IMG/VR virus record: IMGVR_UViG_3300046163_000002
Span: 1-30,516 of that record
Strand: one strand, 5' to 3'
Origin: a virus
DNA: 30,516 bases
Part shown: in pieces, positions 15,601 to 22,587 of the stretch
Layout of the letters: every line of letters begins with the position of its first letter
Position numbering within the stretch: position 1 is the stretch's first letter
Notes under the pieces: model-generated
Database searches by the model: none
What the model was told of the DNA's origin: nothing
What the model saw: only the letters and a program-made list of their open reading frames with translations
Translations under genes and position numbers: made by a program

Positions 15601-17026
15601 TATATGGTAATGCTTTATTTATTTGTACAGATTGAGGATCAACATACTTAGTTATATCTCTTAATGTACCTGCATTATAAAAACTCTCTAATGTTTTTAC
15701 ATGTATAATCCCATCTTTAACAAAAGCTGTTAAATTAAACATTGAAAACAGCCCAGTTAAGAAATCTATTACTTTAATATTTGGCAAATGCTGTTGTACT
15801 ACAAACTCTTTTTCTACAGCTATAGCAACAGGACTTGTTGTCTGTGATGTTAATTGATTACCATTAGGTGTAGTACCTTCAAATGTAACAGCAACATCAA
15901 AAGCAGATGTAGTTTCTATTGTTAATGTATATCCTTGACTAGTGTTTGTAATTTGTTGTGAAACTACTGCTATTGTATTAGTACCTCCTGTGAATTCTTT
16001 TCTCAGTACTTCTTCATTCCCCTCTCTTAATACAGCTGTGAATGTTGGATATGCTTGTCCTGAATCTAATGTCCATCTTCCTGTTACTGATTGACTTGGA
16101 TTTAAATTAAATATTCTAACTGCTGATCCTGATACTGCTATATTTAAATTTGCAGCTGTTGCAAATCCATCTATTAGTTTTTCACCTACACCCATGTTTT
16201 CAAACACTCTACCTTCTTTCTTTTGACACAACATATACAACTTTTTATATGTATCAGGTCCATTTGTTAGATCTAAGAAATCATCACTAAATGTTAATTC
16301 AGAATATTGTTCTTGTATAGCTTTTACTATTAGATGCATTTTAATTGCATATGTTAAATCTTCATATAACACTCCATGTATATCATCAGTTGTTGGTGAG
16401 TTACCACCTGTAGGATTTAGATTACCACCTAATGCTGAGTTGATAGTACCATCTGCATTGTTATAAGGTATTCTGTTATTGTTGTAATAAAATCTTTGTG
16501 TGTTAGATATTAATGGAACAATAAGAGCTGCACTATATGGTACAGAATCTACTGTTTTAGAAAACCCTGTAGATGTTGTCATGACAGTATTTATTTCATT
16601 TGCAGAATATGTAGTGTTAAAATTAGATAGCCATGTTAATCCACTTATTTGATCATCTCCTAATACATCTTTTAAGTTTACTGTGTTACCATAAAAAGTA
16701 ACCTTGTATGCTTTAGGTTTACCATTTTCAGTTTCTACACCTTCTAGTGCAATCTTACCTTCTTTATATGGTATTGTGTTTAGCTCTATTTTTGCATCTA
16801 TCTTTTTTCTTGCATCAAATGTATAGCCTTGTACTAAATTAAATTTGTAGTAATGTTTAAAGATTTTATTGTTTGTATCACTAGCAGGAAGTGTAAAAGG
16901 TTTTGTAAAATCTGTGAATACTTTAGAGACATCTCTAACATCTTGGATGGTTTCTGTAAGGCTTACATTCTCATCTTTAAATAACTCTACTCTTTGATTG
17001 TTTATATATAACTGAAATTTGCTCAT
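12650..17026 (-). CDS. Giant tail / host-recognition protein with Cys repeats and polyproline, 1458 aa
   Basis: Residues 1-700 look like a tail-tip or baseplate-hub protein (MSKFQLYINNQRVELFKDEN, then F-T-D-F-T-K-P-F-T-L-P-A-S, as in many flavobacterial phages by recollection). Residues about 720-1300 hold eight to nine modules of 55-80 residues. Each opens with a Y-Y-x-L-x-x-C type motif (K-R-C, N-P-C, N-S-C, R-D-C, E-Q-C, K-Q-C, Q-R-C) and closes with a second Cys, often C-P. Six prolines at residues 1281-1286 and ten at 1367-1376 act as rigid spacers before the last two domains. The likely role is cell-surface contact. Both gene ends use TAATG overlaps, so it is co-translated with its neighbours. 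Confidence 0.75.
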   Translation of the reverse strand: MSKFQLYINNQRVELFKDENVSLTETIQDVRDVSKVFTDFTKPFTLPASDTNNKIFKHYYKFNLVQGYTFDARKKIDAKIELNTIPYKEGKIALEGVETENGKPKAYKVTFYGNTVNLKDVLGDDQISGLTWLSNFNTTYSANEINTVMTTSTGFSKTVDSVPYSAALIVPLISNTQRFYYNNNRIPYNNADGTINSALGGNLNPTGGNSPTTDDIHGVLYEDLTYAIKMHLIVKAIQEQYSELTFSDDFLDLTNGPDTYKKLYMLCQKKEGRVFENMGVGEKLIDGFATAANLNIAVSGSAVRIFNLNPSQSVTGRWTLDSGQAYPTFTAVLREGNEEVLRKEFTGGTNTIAVVSQQITNTSQGYTLTIETTSAFDVAVTFEGTTPNGNQLTSQTTSPVAIAVEKEFVVQQHLPNIKVIDFLTGLFSMFNLTAFVKDGIIHVKTLESFYNAGTLRDITKYVDPQSVQINKALPYREIEFRYKGTETTLAKQHFESQGVEWGAAKYVETGDLDSNNNKFEIEVPFAHMKYERINGTNTDIQWGFLANEKNEPFFKNPVVFIGDFVTLPTGNSIRTLSGTSTIGEIVDITQYWMPSNTAERDSTVSKESIHFDLELSEWDRTSAFTETLFDKYHRFYISGIFNSAKRLTTITARLPKKFVINYTLADTVIINQDRYKINSITTDLLTGSSRIELLNETVNDATITQGDTGGTGGQTGVPDTNVLTLYQCDSPNSTFESSSTLATLNLAINTRVQDASGNTYKVTGNNVPNTHTSKTVTSMNLTGCPASTTPPPTNYYGLKRCSDNATNLRTSTAVGSPTYAITQQVFDSSSVKYIVENASTADTVPSVTIASTPSPAQLTCSGNQTTTFYYQLNPCCSGTTYIGFSANNSLSGTRVYNNQTYVISPSSVSGTIDIDSLSTGSCTTYYYSLNSCTDGSIQHYGTSNCSNLNNTQLTYSGTCYSIQTTNNQTGSINLDSLSSCTCSNPVTTYYLLRDCQTASIVVTTTTTTDIPNLTISSTPSNASLVQDNSSGKCYTVNATTTDPSLYTTQIGQVTSLGSLGCPSTPCGTVLYYQLEQCSTGNTSYITGQTTTQISLSTGDFVHSGSTSGPLYKVLGTTTSGTSVGTVVTSTETACPTFYELKQCYTLQTGYRSGNSITEISLSVNDRVSDPNGMPYTVTSVGVSGGGFANVGTVTDLGASGCPSITGSSTFYNLQRCSDSTTGYLSLQQTSDVTFAVGAVVGLGGTSGPKYQVAGVSGINTGIQIGVVADTNTTNCITPVIPPPPPPATTSYARFVSCIDQTLLLDVYSSSQISTWWVISEVGQFECYRWDSNTQGTNPIELNSQNFNFFTTNNTAGANCLDCQNQAPPPPPPPPPPAQTCFQVPLYKSAISAIDLCNQTQQRTMNLDAATIQAASKIYINTDCSSLQTNPQYVTDVAGSSYWYWNGSTLAGPYTPQCP
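13135..14870 (-). repeat. Cys-containing modules of the giant tail protein
   Basis: Motif starts fall near 14840-14870, 14625-14650, 14395-14430, 14230-14260, 14040-14062, 13797-13822, 13600-13625, 13381-13405 and 13135-13155. Modules share aromatic-aromatic-x-L-x-x-C, then a Ser/Thr-rich beta stretch with (Y/K)-x-V-x-(G/S), then V-G-x-V and a closing Cys. DNA identity is low, so the repeats are ancient. Each probably forms a small domain fixed by a disulfide. Confidence 0.7.
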
Positions 17027-18039
17027 TATCTAACATTATTTACTACATCAAATGCAAACATAAACTCTAATTGATAATTGACTAACCTGTCATTTATTTT
17101 GGTTTTTTTAGTTAGTGAACTTGTATTGACATTTACAGGATATATTGTTGTTCCTATTTTTGCCCATACTTGTTCTGATAACATTATCTGTTTTATTGTT
17201 TCAAATTGCCCATCATCTACATAACCTGTATTTAAGACTAATGTTTCATTTCCTTGTTTATTATAAACATATTTTTGGTGTGGTAAATTGTTAGATAGAT
17301 AATTTAGTTGTGATCCCATTAACATAGATTCATAGTTTTCTTGTGTAGTTCCTAAAGTTAGCATGTGTTTTTTATTAAAATGAAACTCTTGTAAAGCTCC
17401 AAACTTATTCATAAACACAACTTTTACTATTTCAAATACAGGTTCACATATTCTTTTTATAAGTATACCAATACCACCTACTGTAACTTCTGTTCCATCT
17501 GCAACTGTGTCTGCAACTTCATGATAAGCTACTGCATTTGTATTAGCTGTTGAATTTTCATATGGTATATATGCACTCCCAGTTTCAGGTAAATACATAA
17601 TTGTAGCTGATTGCATTAACTGACCATTTGTTATTTGATGATTATGTCCTTCTAAAAATTCTGAGTAAGCATCAAACCCATGTAATGTGTGTGTAATAGT
17701 TTGACCTGATATTGGTGTATCAGTATTATTTGCTAATGAGTTAGCTGCTCTTGTTACTTTATTATTAGCATAGAACTCAACCTTTAATGTAGCTGTTACT
17801 GTTTGACTTGCTATAACTGCTGATGAATATGGTACTACACCATCCCATACAGGATCTAAATAGTCTCTAATTAACTCTGCTACTTCTAGTGTTACCTTTT
17901 TACTTACTGTATCTTTTGATATAATATATACATCTGATGATCCTATTGTAATTGTTAGGTCTGCTGATCCTACAGTTGTAGCTGTTGAAGTTTCTTCAAT
18001 AAAAAAAGGTGATCTAAGTCTTGCTAAATATATTGCCAT
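17026..18039 (-). CDS. Tail structural protein, 337 aa
   Basis: Starts M-A-I-Y-L-A-R-L-R-S-P-F-F-I-E-E-T and is Thr/Val/Ala-rich beta sequence throughout, with M-N-K-F-G-A-L-Q-E-F-H-F-N-K-K in the middle. No membrane segment. The 'RSPFF(I/V)' opening followed by beta strands recurs in flavobacterial phage tail proteins (recollection). Sandwiched between the tail completion protein and the giant tail protein with TAATG junctions on both sides, it is probably a distal-tail-like or tail-tip adaptor protein. Specific function is inferred only from position. Confidence 0.6.
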   Translation of the reverse strand: MAIYLARLRSPFFIEETSTATTVGSADLTITIGSSDVYIISKDTVSKKVTLEVAELIRDYLDPVWDGVVPYSSAVIASQTVTATLKVEFYANNKVTRAANSLANNTDTPISGQTITHTLHGFDAYSEFLEGHNHQITNGQLMQSATIMYLPETGSAYIPYENSTANTNAVAYHEVADTVADGTEVTVGGIGILIKRICEPVFEIVKVVFMNKFGALQEFHFNKKHMLTLGTTQENYESMLMGSQLNYLSNNLPHQKYVYNKQGNETLVLNTGYVDDGQFETIKQIMLSEQVWAKIGTTIYPVNVNTSSLTKKTKINDRLVNYQLEFMFAFDVVNNVR

Positions 18040-18554
18040 TATTTTGTTGTAAATTTTAAAAAGTTGTCTATGTCTAATTCATACTTGTCTATAAACTCTT
18101 TTGGTAGTTTTTTGTATGCTGCATCAAAAGCATTAGTAAAGAAGTATGTTGGTTCTAGACCTTTCATAAATATAGATCTAGCTATTATAAATGTTAATGC
18201 TTTCCTTCCAACAAATCTTCCTTTTGCATCTCTTGTGCCTTTTAGTCCTTTTCTTACAACCCATTTATCTAACTTTTTAGGAGGAGGCATTTTATCTTTG
18301 TAGCTAAATGTAGGAAGTCCTGATTTTCTTTTACCATATTTTTTCTTTTTACCATCTACACCTGCATCCTGATATTGTCCATATCCTTGCATTTCAAAAT
18401 CTAACTCAAATGATTTAGGATTTACTTTTACATTACTCTTAATAGATCTAGATAGACTGCCTGATGCCTTTCTTTTTTTTAAATTCTTTCTAGCACCTTT
18501 TACTACTTCTCTAGCAAAGTCCTCTAATACCTTAACTGTCTCTTTGTATTTCAT
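18039..18554 (-). CDS. HK97 gp10-like tail completion / neck protein, 171 aa
   Basis: N-terminal helix with many Lys, then A-S-G-S-L-S-R-S-I-K-S and F-E-L-D-F-E-M-Q-G-Y-G-Q-Y-Q-D-A-G-V-D-G-K-K. The 'G.L..SI' plus 'YG.Y.D.G' pattern is characteristic of gp10-like neck proteins that join head and tail. The rest is basic with a C-terminal helical part. Length fits the family. Starts with a TAATG overlap on the gene upstream. Moderate certainty on family, good certainty on being a neck or tail protein. Confidence 0.65.
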   Translation of the reverse strand: MKYKETVKVLEDFAREVVKGARKNLKKRKASGSLSRSIKSNVKVNPKSFELDFEMQGYGQYQDAGVDGKKKKYGKRKSGLPTFSYKDKMPPPKKLDKWVVRKGLKGTRDAKGRFVGRKALTFIIARSIFMKGLEPTYFFTNAFDAAYKKLPKEFIDKYELDIDNFLKFTTK

Positions 18555-19030
18555 TAGCAGTAATCTATATCATTAAATATTTCTAGAGTAAATGTTGTTG
18601 CCCATCCTGCTAGTATGTTTTCAAATCTATCATAAAAAGGTTCACATGTTGCATCACCTACTAATTGATAACCATCAGCATAAAGTTGTCCCTCTCTTAG
18701 TCTTGTAACTAACTTGTTAGAAACTGTAAGTTGTGTGTTTAAAATATCATGTGTATTATCATTACCTAAAAACAAATCATCTACATATGTCTTTGTGCTG
18801 TCTATCTGTTCCATTGTGAGTACTGTAAAAGAGAACTGCATAGTTTTGCCTATATGAGAAACACTATCTATTATAATATGACCTAATGGGAACATTGTTT
18901 GTTTTTGTAAATCTACATCTGTAATATCACCAAATGTAACTGTCTTAATATTAGGATTATTTATAAGCTCATCTTTAATAGTTTGTACTACTAAATAAAA
19001 TCCTCTTTGTACTTTACTACTTGTTGCCAT
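18554..19030 (-). CDS. Probable tail terminator / tail completion protein, 158 aa
   Basis: MATSSKVQRGFYLVVQTIKDEL opens a helix, then alternating strands (K-T-V-T-F-G-D-I, H-I-I-I-D-S-V-S-H) and T-M-Q-F-S-F-T-V-L-T-M-E, ending W-A-T-T-F-T-L-E-I-F-N-D-I. The helix-strand plan and size resemble tail terminator proteins (gpU-like fold), and its position beside a gp10-like protein agrees. I recognise it as a conserved flavobacterial phage type but not a named family. It is coupled downstream by TAATG. Confidence 0.5.
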   Translation of the reverse strand: MATSSKVQRGFYLVVQTIKDELINNPNIKTVTFGDITDVDLQKQTMFPLGHIIIDSVSHIGKTMQFSFTVLTMEQIDSTKTYVDDLFLGNDNTHDILNTQLTVSNKLVTRLREGQLYADGYQLVGDATCEPFYDRFENILAGWATTFTLEIFNDIDYC

Positions 19031-19091
19031 ACTTTCTTTTTATTCTTTGATTCTCTAATGTTGTTTTTTCTGTTTCATATTCTAAATACAT
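19017..19091 (-). CDS. Possible 24-aa coupled mini-protein
   Basis: ATG at 19091 shares its A with the TAA of the 223-residue gene (TAATG). The frame (MYLEYETEKTTLENQRIK...) closes with a TAG 14 bases inside the next gene. It is hydrophilic and unrecognised. As with 3475-3564, it fills an otherwise empty gap and may serve mainly to carry ribosomes to the next start. Confidence 0.35.
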   Translation of the reverse strand: MYLEYETEKTTLENQRIKRKYGNK

Positions 19092-19762
19092 TAAGACTTT
19101 GTGTAACCTAAGTTCTGAGATATGTTCAAATCTTGTAACATCTCCTTGAGCTGCTTTGTAAAATGATGAATACCAACCCCATTTTCTGCTAAACCCTGCT
19201 TCAGAAGTGTATGCTCCTTCAGAACTCCCCTCTGTAAATAGTCCATCATAATTGCTGACAACTCTTTCCCTAAACTTAATAAAAAAAAAACAGCACCTAA
19301 TGCATATTCTAATGGCATATCTTTCATGCTGTCATCTAGAACACCATCATATTGTTTTATATTATACTTACCTCTTACACTTATTTCAACAGGTCTGTAT
19401 AAGATCTGCATTGCTTTATGCATTTCTTGCCAATCTTGTAGGCATCCATCTAGATCAACAAACTCTCCAAAAGAGATCTCATCTAGATTAGGTATAAAAC
19501 CATAAGTTGTACTATTCATTGTAAACTGTTTCTTTAGATTTTGATCTGCTTCAAACATATTAGCTAGGTCTACTGTAATGTCTTGTACATCTTTCCATCT
19601 CATTTTCATTACATAATCTAGTCTTGTTTGACAAAAGATCTCTATCATTTTCTGAGCTATAAAGGTTTCATCTTTATTCTCCTTCTCCATCTTTAAGTAT
19701 TTCTGATATTGTCCAAGAGTTATTTCTCTCAGGTTCTCAGGTATTTTAATTGTGATTTCCAT
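19091..19762 (-). CDS. Conserved late-operon protein, 223 aa
   Basis: Starts M-E-I-T-I-K-I-P-E-N-L-R-E-I-T-L-G-Q-Y-Q-K-Y-L-K, then mixed helices, F-G-E-F-V-D-L-D-G-C-L, and near the C-terminus a short hydrophobic stretch (L-E-Y-A-L-G-A-V-F-F-L-L-S-L-G-K-E-L). The 'P..L.EITL..YQ.Y' opening is frequent in flavobacterial phage structural operons (recollection); a tail assembly role is possible but unproven. It is the first gene of the leftward late operon and has an ATTATATAAGT element against its ATG. Confidence 0.6.
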   Translation of the reverse strand: MEITIKIPENLREITLGQYQKYLKMEKENKDETFIAQKMIEIFCQTRLDYVMKMRWKDVQDITVDLANMFEADQNLKKQFTMNSTTYGFIPNLDEISFGEFVDLDGCLQDWQEMHKAMQILYRPVEISVRGKYNIKQYDGVLDDSMKDMPLEYALGAVFFLLSLGKELSAIMMDYLQRGVLKEHTLLKQGLAENGVGIHHFTKQLKEMLQDLNISQNLGYTKS

Positions 19763-19773
19763 ACTTATATAAT
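19763..19773 (-). promoter_or_regulatory. ATTATATAAGT element at the head of the late operon
   Basis: Identical to the copy before 6399 and adjacent to the first structural gene. The 92-base gap 19763-19854 must hold the start signals for both the leftward late operon and the rightward mini-operon. Confidence 0.45.
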
Positions 19774-19812
19774 ACTTTATAATAAAAGTTTTAAAAAAAA
19801 AGTTATTAATTG

Positions 19813-19844
19813 TTTGGTTATATTATAATAATGTATTATATTTA
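19813..19844 (+). promoter_or_regulatory. Bacteroidota-type promoter candidate for the rightward genes
   Basis: TTTG at 19813-19816, a 20-base spacer, then TATATTTA at 19837-19844. The Bacteroidota primary promoter is TTTG (-33) and TAnnTTTG (-7) with about 19-21 bases between; only the last base of the -7 differs. The ATG follows 10 bases later, so the leader would be very short. Confidence 0.45.
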
Positions 19845-19854
19845 TACTATAAAT

Positions 19855-20199
19855 ATGAAAAACATGGAAAACACAAAACAAATAACACAAGGAACAATCC
19901 TTTACTCATCAGGAGGATATGAGGAAACTAGAGTAAGATTTTATCAAGTAGTAAAATTAGTTGGTAAAACACAAGTAGAATTAGTTGGTATTGGTAAAAC
20001 AAAACAAACTAGAGATGGTGATGATCATTGGATTGATTGTACTCCTAATATTTTAGATAAAGGTACAGATACATTTAAGAGAAAAATCAAAACATCAAAA
20101 TTAAGTGAAACAACATATGTTTCTATTAATGACAGAGAATTTGCTTATGTATTAGGTAAAGATTCTGTTAGTGAAACACATCCTAAATACAGATACTAA
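19855..20199 (+). CDS. Conserved hypothetical protein, only rightward operon, 114 aa
   Basis: I chose the ATG at 19855 (MKNMENTKQITQGTILYSSG); an in-frame TTG at 19810 overlaps the promoter candidate. The sequence G-T-I-L-Y-S-S-G-G-Y-E-E-T-R-V-R-F-Y-Q-V-V-K-L-V-G-K-T-Q-V-E-L, later K-R-K-I and Y-V-S-I-N-D-R-E-F-A-Y, follows a pattern I have seen in many small phage and plasmid proteins ('WGYDQTNVDFY.VV...GKT' and '..I....YA'), for which no function is known. Opposite strand to all neighbours suggests separate, perhaps early, control. Confidence 0.7.
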   Translation: MKNMENTKQITQGTILYSSGGYEETRVRFYQVVKLVGKTQVELVGIGKTKQTRDGDDHWIDCTPNILDKGTDTFKRKIKTSKLSETTYVSINDREFAYVLGKDSVSETHPKYRY

Positions 20200-20200
20200 C

Positions 20201-20320
20201 ATGAAAGATTTAAAAGACTTAGAAAAATATTTTAACCTACCAGTTTGGTTAATTACCTTATTACTATGGATTGCAGTAGTTGGTTTGTTAATCCTTTCCA
20301 ACTTAGTTGATTCATTGTAA
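20201..20320 (+). CDS. 39-aa single-pass membrane protein
   Basis: ATG one base after the previous stop, TAA at 20318-20320. A charged N-terminus (MKDLKDLEKYFNLP) is followed by one hydrophobic helix (V-W-L-I-T-L-L-L-W-I-A-V-V-G-L-L-I-L) and a short tail. It is likely an inner-membrane mini-protein; membrane-targeting early functions (host takeover, superinfection exclusion, lysis control) are all possible and unproven. It is followed by a strong terminator. Confidence 0.65.
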   Translation: MKDLKDLEKYFNLPVWLITLLLWIAVVGLLILSNLVDSL

Positions 20321-20349
20321 TGTTTTTCATATTAATTGGTTTTATTACA

Positions 20350-20381
20350 GGAGAGGAGGCTTAGGTCTCCCTCCTTTTTTT
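20350..20381 (+). terminator. Rho-independent terminator of the rightward mini-operon
   Basis: GGAG, a bulged A, and GGAGGC pair with GTCTCC and CTCC around a TTAG loop, followed by seven T (20375-20381). The T-run overlaps the stop codon of the large terminase on the other strand, so the two transcription units meet exactly here. The opposite orientation lacks a T-run. Confidence 0.85.
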
Positions 20382-21534
20382 ATTTAATAGCATACCTACC
20401 ATAGTTAGGATATGATAGTTTATGAACTACAGAATATCTTAAGCTATCACAAAAGTGATTAAACTTATCAACTGGCTTATTAGTTGGATCTCCATTTCTA
20501 TCTTCTATGTATTTATAGTTCTCTAATTCTTTAATTGCATTACTACTGTCCTTTGTGATATGCAGCTTGTATCTTCTGATTAGGTCTATTCCATAATTGA
20601 TCTCATATTTCTTCTTCCCTTTTATGTTCCATCCCATTCTATGAATCTCCTCTATTGATTTTGGTTCTGAACTATCTGCAAAGATCTCATCCCTTCTATC
20701 TAAGCCTAGTTTAACAAACTCTAATGCTAGATCTTGATTAGTTAATCCTTTCTTATATAAAAGCTCTTTAGAATACATGTTATCACCATCTATGTAAGTA
20801 GCACACATTGAACTAGGATCACTAGCAAATCCAAAGTCTAATCCATAGGAAAGTAGTTTAGCTGTTTCAGGAATCTGATTACAAATATGAAACTTAAACA
20901 CCAATGATCTGCTTTGTCCTCTTTGTCCTAATCCATAGACTAACCAGTAATCATGATCTGTATCTTTTAGTCTTTGAATCTCAGTCTTTAAGTTTTCTGA
21001 TAAGAATGGATTGTCCATGAATGTTGAGATGTGTAGTGTTGCATCATCTCTCTCTAACACTTTATCATAGATCCAATGGAACTGATCATGAGGATTATAG
21101 TCAATGATAATTCTTCCATCTGTTCTAAACAGTAATTGATTCCATGCTTCATAGTCTATCTCATTAGCCTCATTAATAAATAGGAGATCTCTCTTTCTAC
21201 CTCTAACCCTAGATCCCATATCTAAGCTAAAGAACTCTATTAGATTTCCATTTAACCAATACTCATTAGATGTTTTGTTGTGATAGATCTCAGAATACAA
21301 ATCATTGTTTCTAAGTATCTCTAAAAAATCCCTAATTGTTGAACTTTTGAGACTGGGCATAGTCTTTCTACAGCAGCTAATAACTTTACCAGTATTCTTA
21401 TTACAGTATGAGAATATAATCCATAATAAAGTATTGTAAGTTTTACCTGATCTAGAACCTCCTTGTAAACATGTTATTTTAGATGTATTCTTTTCTAGTA
21501 GTTCAAATACAACATTAGTCTGTATCTGTTTCAT
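20380..21534 (-). CDS. terL: Terminase large subunit, 384 aa
   Basis: Packages DNA into the prohead. Walker A is G25-G-S-R-S-G-K-T32 near the N-terminus; Walker B is L-L-F-I-N-E-A-N-E. The nuclease part shows L-S-Y-G-L-D-F-G-F-A-S-D, F-A-D-S-S-E-P-K-S and N-H-F-C-D-S-L-R-Y, the three acidic sites of the RNase H-like fold. The length is somewhat short but fits phage terminases of the Bacteroidota type. The gene overlaps the small subunit by 20 bases. Fold-based prediction of packaging strategy (cos or pac) is not possible from this alone. Confidence 0.93.
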   Translation of the reverse strand: MKQIQTNVVFELLEKNTSKITCLQGGSRSGKTYNTLLWIIFSYCNKNTGKVISCCRKTMPSLKSSTIRDFLEILRNNDLYSEIYHNKTSNEYWLNGNLIEFFSLDMGSRVRGRKRDLLFINEANEIDYEAWNQLLFRTDGRIIIDYNPHDQFHWIYDKVLERDDATLHISTFMDNPFLSENLKTEIQRLKDTDHDYWLVYGLGQRGQSRSLVFKFHICNQIPETAKLLSYGLDFGFASDPSSMCATYIDGDNMYSKELLYKKGLTNQDLALEFVKLGLDRRDEIFADSSEPKSIEEIHRMGWNIKGKKKYEINYGIDLIRRYKLHITKDSSNAIKELENYKYIEDRNGDPTNKPVDKFNHFCDSLRYSVVHKLSYPNYGRYAIK

Positions 21535-21853
21535 TCTTCAGTATCTTAACCTCAAATAACTTATCACCTACTGTATCAAGTTCTTGTCTTTCTATATACC
21601 CTCTTTTCTTTCCTTTAGTTTTTAGGTAGAATAGGATCTCAGCTGTCTTGCCATCTTTTATGTTAGATAATAACTGGTGTTCTGCAAAGTCTAATAAACC
21701 TTCTCTTACTTCCTCTACCTTTCCTGAGAACTCTTTATCTTTCATCCAATCATAGTATGTCTGTCTACTGATCTGAGCAGCTTCACATGCCTTACTTACA
21801 TTACCTAATTTAGATGCAAACACTTCTAAGAATTTCCCTTTATCCTTTGCCAT
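21515..21853 (-). CDS. terS: Terminase small subunit, 112 aa
   Basis: Recognises phage DNA and loads the large subunit. It has an N-terminal helix-turn-helix (G-N-V-S-K-A-C-E-A-A-Q-I-S-R-Q-T-Y-Y-D-W-M) of the type found in many small terminases, then a helical middle and L-F-Y-L-K-T-K-G-K-K-R-G-Y, the usual oligomerisation end. It overlaps the large subunit start by 20 bases. Confidence 0.85.
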   Translation of the reverse strand: MAKDKGKFLEVFASKLGNVSKACEAAQISRQTYYDWMKDKEFSGKVEEVREGLLDFAEHQLLSNIKDGKTAEILFYLKTKGKKRGYIERQELDTVGDKLFEVKILKNETDTD

Positions 21854-21875
21854 TTCCTTTTTTGTCTATTTTATG

Positions 21876-22319
21876 TCAAGTTTGTAAACTTTCCTCTTTC
21901 ATTTGTATAATTGATTCTTCATACATTTCTTTTACAATTGTTGATAACTTTAACAGATCATCTTCTGATAAATATTTAAGTTTAGGTTTTATGAAGTCTA
22001 TTCTAGATGCTGCCACATCTTCTTCAAGATCAATAATAATTGCATGAAACCAATCCTCTAAGTTTTTATTGTATGTCTTATACACTTCAAAAGACTTTAA
22101 GCTATGTATTACACTTGCATGAGTTATGTAGTAACCATATTCCTCTCCAAACTCCTGTATCTCTCTTAGGTTAAACCTGTAGAATTTTCTTAATACTGTA
22201 TAGAATAGAGATCTTACCTCTACTGTTTCTCTCCTTCTAGTTTGCTCAAAGATCTTTAGTCCTGATAATGCTTCTATTTCATCTATCAGGTTTCTGATCC
22301 TACTCTTTGTTCTTATCAT
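21876..22319 (-). CDS. DnaA domain-IV-like HTH protein, 147 aa
   Basis: The central region R-R-R-E-T-V-E-V-R-S-L-F-Y-T-V-L-R-K-F followed by L-R-E-I-Q-E-F-G-E-E-Y-G-Y-Y-I-T-H-A-S-V-I-H-S-L-K matches the helix-turn-helix and signature loop of DnaA domain IV, where 'H(T/A)(T/S)V.H..K' reads DnaA boxes. The ATPase domain is absent. Such stand-alone domain proteins are common in Bacteroidota phages (recollection). It may mark the phage origin or compete with host DnaA. Overlaps the upstream gene by 20 bases. Confidence 0.7.
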   Translation of the reverse strand: MIRTKSRIRNLIDEIEALSGLKIFEQTRRRETVEVRSLFYTVLRKFYRFNLREIQEFGEEYGYYITHASVIHSLKSFEVYKTYNKNLEDWFHAIIIDLEEDVAASRIDFIKPKLKYLSEDDLLKLSTIVKEMYEESIIQMKEESLQT

Positions 22320-22587
22320 CTTTTTCTAATTTAGTTTGTAATGCTGCTAAAGCTCTCCATGCTACTTTAGCTAAATGTGATACTCCATCATCATCATCTT
22401 CCTTTGCTTGTATTAGATGTCTAGTTAAAGCATCTAGGTGATCCATACTCTTACTCTTATCCCAATGTAATGGTTTACCTTTGTGATGTTGGTCATTTCC
22501 AATCTTACTCACTCTTGATACTTCCATTAATGCATCAGGAAAGTAATTTATAACTCCAGTCCAAACTGGATAATCTTTTCTACTCAT
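22300..22587 (-). CDS. DUF5664-like (dATP/dGTP diphosphohydrolase type) protein, 95 aa
   Basis: Contains P-V-W-T-G-V-I-N-Y-F-P-D-A-L-M-E-V-S-R-V-S-K-I-G, W-D-K-S-K-S-M-D-H-L-D-A-L-T-R-H-L and H-L-A-K-V-A-W-R-A-L-A-A-L-Q. This resembles the small helical family called DUF5664, to which a dATP/dGTP diphosphohydrolase name has been given. The helical, acidic metal-binding style suggests nucleotide pool control (MazG-like). The substrate for this protein is not known. Confidence 0.6.
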   Translation of the reverse strand: MSRKDYPVWTGVINYFPDALMEVSRVSKIGNDQHHKGKPLHWDKSKSMDHLDALTRHLIQAKEDDDDGVSHLAKVAWRALAALQTKLEKDDKNKE

